From positions 5,665,417-5,729,416 of the forward strand of contig OY735209.1 of assembly GCA_963457665.1 (NCBI GenBank): DNA of 64,000 nucleotides. The letters are read 5' to 3'. The notes below the pieces were generated by a model. The model saw nothing but the letters and a program-made list of their open reading frames with translations, ran no database searches and was not told the DNA's origin. Positions 59,241-64,000 of the stretch are shown one piece after another. Numbering within the stretch: the stretch's first letter is position 1; each line of letters starts with the position of its first letter. The stretch comes from Thysanoteuthis rhombus (lineage: Eukaryota; Mollusca; Cephalopoda; Oegopsida; Thysanoteuthidae). The translations under genes and the position numbers were made by a program.

Positions 59241-62200
59241 AAAAAGTGTATCGATTTGTGTTCCTCATAACTACGCTTGCAATATGAGATCTGGTAAAGG
59301 AAATGCTGTAGCTTTTTAAAATTACAATACAGAAATATCTTGTGTTACATTTTTTTTTTCAATTTCAAGAATTGATTCAAAAAAGAATATTAAGAAGTAT
59401 GATGTAAAAAAATAAAAAAATATCTTCCTTTCTTTGCCCACTCTCTCTTCTGAACACTTTCAATTTGGTCTGAAAGAAAGTGACTTTCGCTTTCATAGAC
59501 TCATCGACTTTCACCACTGTTGAAAAAATGTTTTTTCCTGATTCAAAATATGGTGGTAAATATACTAATCGCTTCAGCTCATTCCATGGGGAACAGAACT
59601 TGTGAATCATTTGTTATTACAGGGTAAGTGCCCCTTATCCAAAATATCTGGGGTGTGCTTTGGATTGTTGATTTTTTTCTGACTTGGGGAAAATTTGCAC
59701 TTGATGGCCTCCTTTCAGTCTGTAGAGACAATGGAATGTCCCACATCCACTGAATGCATGTGAGGTAAAGTTTATGATGATCCTGGAACCAATGAGGGCA
59801 TTAATGCAAAGTGAACATAACCAGCCCCAACCTGAGTTGGAGCTCAGGTTGCTGATTCCATTATCCAAGCTGTTACTACAGCTATTCCACATACGTGATG
59901 AAATATCTCAAGGATTGGGTCTGCTATGTAGGGGGAACTATCTTGGGTTTTTGAAAGCATTCTTATTCCATTTTTATTGTTTACTGGAATATTTTTGTGT
60001 TCAGACACCTCAAGGGTAAGCATTATTCAATCAAATCAGAATAGAGGGTGGGACATTAGTGGAATGAATGATTGAAAAATAAAAAAAAGAAATATAGATT
60101 TGTAAAATAATAAATCAAAATATTTTGGATCTGGGAACTTTTCAGGGTTCTGGAAAAGGGATTCTCAGTCTATTCTGCATCATGACTCCTTGCTACATTG
60201 TTCAACAGTGATGAAAACAGGAGTTTATGAACTCTTTTGGTGAAGAGGAACCCACACAAACAAGAAACAGTAAATTTCATACTGACTTTTTTTTTATAAC
60301 AAATTTCAGAGCATTTTTTTTTTTTTAGAAAAAATAGATTACTAATAATGAATTGATTGTTCATATAGTAATTATGTTTGCACTGATACTACCTGATTGG
60401 AAAACCTAAAAGTGCATCTTGTTCAATAGATTTGTCTTTTCTTTATATTTCAAATATTCAATAAAATTGTAAAGTTTTTATTTGAGAAATATTTTCTTTG
60501 AAAGTTTATCCTGCATGCAAGTGTAGTCCCATGTTTTTAAAAAGACACTTTGGAAATGGAAAAACGTTTTTCTGTTTATCAAAATTGATGACAAAATTTT
60601 GATAATATTTTTTTTTCTTTTTATGCATTTTGGATTCTTATGAAATTTCAATTTATTTTAGACAAAAATCAAATTTTTTATTCATCAAAATTGATGTTAA
60701 AATCTCTATGTAATGATCAGTGTCATCAAATTTGTTCATATGTTTGTCTGTGTCAGCTTTGTGTGTCAGACTCAGCCAAACCTAATGGGTCAATAACATA
60801 AAAATGTTTAAAAATCCATTTAGATTAAAGTTTGTAATGCAACAAAATAAGAAAACATTCCAAGTGGGTCAAATACTTCTACTTACCATAGTATATATTA
60901 TGCCATCAGTTGATAGGCCATTTTCTAACTTCTTTTACGAAAAGTACATAGTTTTAAATCTTTTTGCAAATAATAAAGGAATACATAATTCTAATTTGTC
61001 AAAAGTTTATTCAATCAAAACAAGGATACAAAAACTATTTTCTTAACCAAGAGCTTATATAATCAGAATGAAATCAAAGTTTTTTTTCAATAAAAAGTAA
61101 ATATAGCAAACAAAACAAAAATAAACTAGAATCAGATAATACTGAATAAGTAATTAAGTCTAGGCATAATTTATTAAATAATTTTATGTGCTTCTTAGCA
61201 TTATATTTACATGTGATTAGAAAAAACCTGAATAAAAGCATAAAAATTTAATAAATCTGATAGAATTCACAGTTGAAGATCTTATTGGCTGAAAGCAACT
61301 AAATCTACATAGGAAAATACTTTTTCATGAAAATTTACAAATTGGCTATTTCCAAATCTGAACAACAAATTTGTAAATTGTTACGGCCTAATAAATAAAT
61401 CTAAATCTTCTGTCATGATCTGGTATTGATGTAAGGAAACAAGGAATTTCAGTTTCTAGCCTAATTCTTTTTGTTACCATAGAAAAAAAGCATTCTTCTT
61501 CACTTGAATAAATACAATTACAAAGGGAGACTTTTAATACAATAGTCCTTCCAATTCCTGAACTTGATTCATGTTATTCTCCTATATATGTATAGATATA
61601 TATATATAGAGAGAGAGAGGCTACTCTCACAGACTTTTAAGAAAAAAATCCAATATATTTTGTTCTCGAGTTGTCTCTACTAGAAAGAAAAATATGAAAG
61701 AAATTTCCATTAATGATAATGTAGAATCAGGCTGCTTTAATTCAGTGTTTCTGTTTTTTGAATTTTACATTTAAATTAAACATCAATAATGGGTGTTGAC
61801 GGTTTATTGACTAGAGACAAAATGACAAGCTTTAAAAAAAATGGTGGTGGAAAACATAATTAAACGTTATTTTAAAATTAAATTGAAACTTCACTTGAAG
61901 AAAGCATAAAAGTAATAAGCATTGAAAAACTTGGTGAGGGCTGCGTGAGAACAATACTTACAAAAGAGTTGGGGGGGTGCAATAGAAGCTACTTCCAGCT
62001 TACATCTTTCTCTTCACTGATTATATTTGATTTAATCATATTGTTTCATTAACGTAATCTCAGAGTTGGGCAAAAGGTGAAAGATTGAAACAAGAATTAA
62101 CAAAACCAGATTAACAAAAAAACTTAATAGAAAAAATTCTAATTTAATAGCCAAGTTGCCCTGAAGAGCAATATTTTACTTTATTTTCTGGATTTTCCAA

Positions 62201-64000
62201 CTTCCTAAAAGAGGCATTGTAGCAGAATGTTCTACTCGTTTTCCAAAAAAGTAAACAAATTATATTTCCATACACTTATCTTTCATATGTTAGATGAATC
62301 ATCAAATGAATTTGCTGACATAATGAGGAACACATGCTTAAATTTTCAGTTCTATTGGTGTAGCCTTTAATGCATGATACACACATAGCCAGCCAGATCA
62401 ACATGAAAGCTGAAGATGCAATGGAAAGGGCGTGGATTTTTTGAGCTTTGTGCTTTGAGTGTGGATTTTGTTGTTGCTTATCAGGCGGGGAGGAAAAAAA
62501 GAAAATAAAAAGCCAGAGATTGAAAAGTGAACAAAACATTGAAAAATACATATAAACATGTGTGACAAAATATAAGAGATGAAATGAATAGTTATAGAAA
62601 TTATAGAATCTCACAGACACAACGCTTTTGGTGGGCAAAAGAAGACAAAGAAATAATGAGAGACGGTAGCAGCAAGGAGGTCAAGAGAGAAATGGTAGTA
62701 GTTGCAGAGGAAGACATGGAAGGAAGAACTAGGAATAACAAGCGTCTCTCTCAATAAGGGAAGTGATGAAAGTCTATTTTAAACATAAATACCTTCGATT
62801 CAGTCTAGAATTCTTTCTCTTACGATCTATGTGAAAGTTGACCTTGGACCCTTATGAACCATCATGTAATTGTAATTCTGCCGTTCAGTAGATGAGTTTG
62901 CACTACCTCTTACAGTTCAATTTGATAGTGGTCATTGTCAACAAAAAGAAGAGCTGACAAGATTAATCCAGAACCAGGACTTTTTCATCAAAATCCTCTT
63001 TCTGACATTTTTTTTATTAATGTATAATATATATATACACTATATCTAAGTGCTCTGTCCAAAGAGAAATATGTTGTTATTTTCCTCAATATGCCTGTTT
63101 GGTTTATTTTTCTGTATTCTTGTAAAGATACAACCTAAAAGACGTGTTTCAACATTGATCTAAGATAAAAAAAAATTCTTTTCTCTCATCTAGCTCTGTC
63201 TTTTTTTTTTTTTAAACAAGTTTAACCAATGAAAACCATGATGACACATGTCTAGCAGGAAAGGCATGACACCAATTTTGATTGAAAGGTGTATCAACAG
63301 GGTTGACCTAATGGTCTTTGAGAGTTAACTGATGTTGCATTCAGTTTCCATAAGGGTATCATTTTTCATCTGCAGTATTCCCTCTAATCGGTCTTCTTCC
63401 TCCCAGCCACTGTAACAAGCCTTCTCTGCTGACACTGAAGTGGAGACGGTACAAAACTGAGAGACAAAATGGGTTTCTAAGTTATTTCTATATTTGTCCC
63501 AAATCATTATGCAAGTACATTTTTCCTATACGTTTCAATTCCGTTACAGTGGAAGAATTTGAATAATTTTTTACGCAAATATTCGCATAGCGTTATTATA
63601 CAATGGCTGCAAATATTGAACTTGAATGTATTGATGGTGAAGACTGGCAGGTGTTTTGGGGAGGGGCTCAATTTCTATCGTGCCAAATTATTGAGCATGG
63701 ATAGAAAAACGCAAACTCTGATTATATATTGATTACATCATTGATAGGCACCGAGAATAATGGAAGTTTAAGCAAACTCTGAAAATTAATTCATATGAAA
63801 TATTGAATCCTATAAATCAACCACATGCAATTTTGAAAGTTTAAAATCTGCTACTTATCATATACTTTGATGGGCAGAGATCTTACATTCCAATCCCTGA
63901 TATTAGTTGAGCATCCATAGAAAAAATTTGAGGATGGGGGGGGAAAGCGTTTTTTTTACTTGATCTCATTTTCTGATTGGATTTTGAATTTCTTCAGTAA
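59241..64000. other. Gene-free region
   Basis: AT-rich with poly-A/T runs and a TATA/GAGA microsatellite at 61587-61619. Two minus-strand open frames (62276-62638 and 63325-63507) have somewhat protein-like parts but no family motif and no clear splice sites, so they are not called. Confidence 0.5.

Noticed and set aside
62276..62638. Minus-strand frame with a membrane-like segment (SIASSAFMLIWLAMCVSC)
   Set aside because: Preceded by low-complexity codons, no convincing acceptor or donor, no family match.
63325..63507. Minus-strand frame with exon-like composition (SAEKACYSGWEEEDRLEG)
   Set aside because: No donor after it and no recognisable family; could be a lone exon of a gene outside the window but unsupported.

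Overview
This is a window of AT-rich, intron-bearing animal nuclear DNA, not microbial. The evidence is GT-AG introns with split-phase codons, arrays of C2H2 zinc fingers joined by TGEKP linkers, truncated non-LTR retrotransposons ending in TGA/GAT tails, tRNA-derived SINEs, decayed Tc1-like and Merlin-like transposases, and many (AT)n tracts. A non-insect invertebrate fits best, perhaps a mollusc or another lophotrochozoan. Reasons are an invertebrate-type oligoadenylate synthetase (OAS is lost in insects and nematodes), a TTC22-like TPR protein fused to a TIR domain, and an interstitial CCCTAA tract. The species cannot be fixed from the sequence.

Layout. 1.7-3.2 kb: a C2H2 zinc-finger locus (A) with eight intact fingers in a graveyard of decayed fingers. 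3.8-15.8 kb: no recognisable host gene; retroelements, a tRNA-SINE, one retrotransposon tail with a probable target-site duplication, and an inverted repeat. 15.8-17.2 kb: zinc-finger locus B, nine fingers, a paralogue of A. 19.1-19.7 kb: a dead Tc1-like transposase. 23.25-26.67 kb, minus strand: a three-exon gene for a TTC22-like TPR protein with a C-terminal TIR domain, carrying an in-frame stop and a one-base frameshift. 33.24-44.39 kb, plus strand: a six-exon 2'-5' oligoadenylate synthetase gene with all three catalytic aspartates, one apparent one-base deletion in exon 2, and a lysine-rich insert across exons 4 and 5. Its introns hold a 38-bp minisatellite, sense copies of an interspersed repeat, and other repeats. 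44.4-58.1 kb: repeats, a MITE with inverted ends, a short tandem repeat and a Merlin-like relic. 58.2-59.1 kb: zinc-finger locus C, nine fingers. 59.2-64 kb: nothing convincing.

Functionally, the two non-zinc-finger genes are both from innate-immunity families and stand head to head about 6.6 kb apart: a TIR adaptor-like protein and a dsRNA-sensing nucleotidyltransferase. Whether they work together is inference only. Both have damaged reading frames in this sequence. Two of the three lesions lie in or next to homopolymer runs, so assembly error must be separated from real pseudogenisation. The exon lengths of both genes come to a multiple of three only if exactly one base is corrected in each, which supports the exon models.
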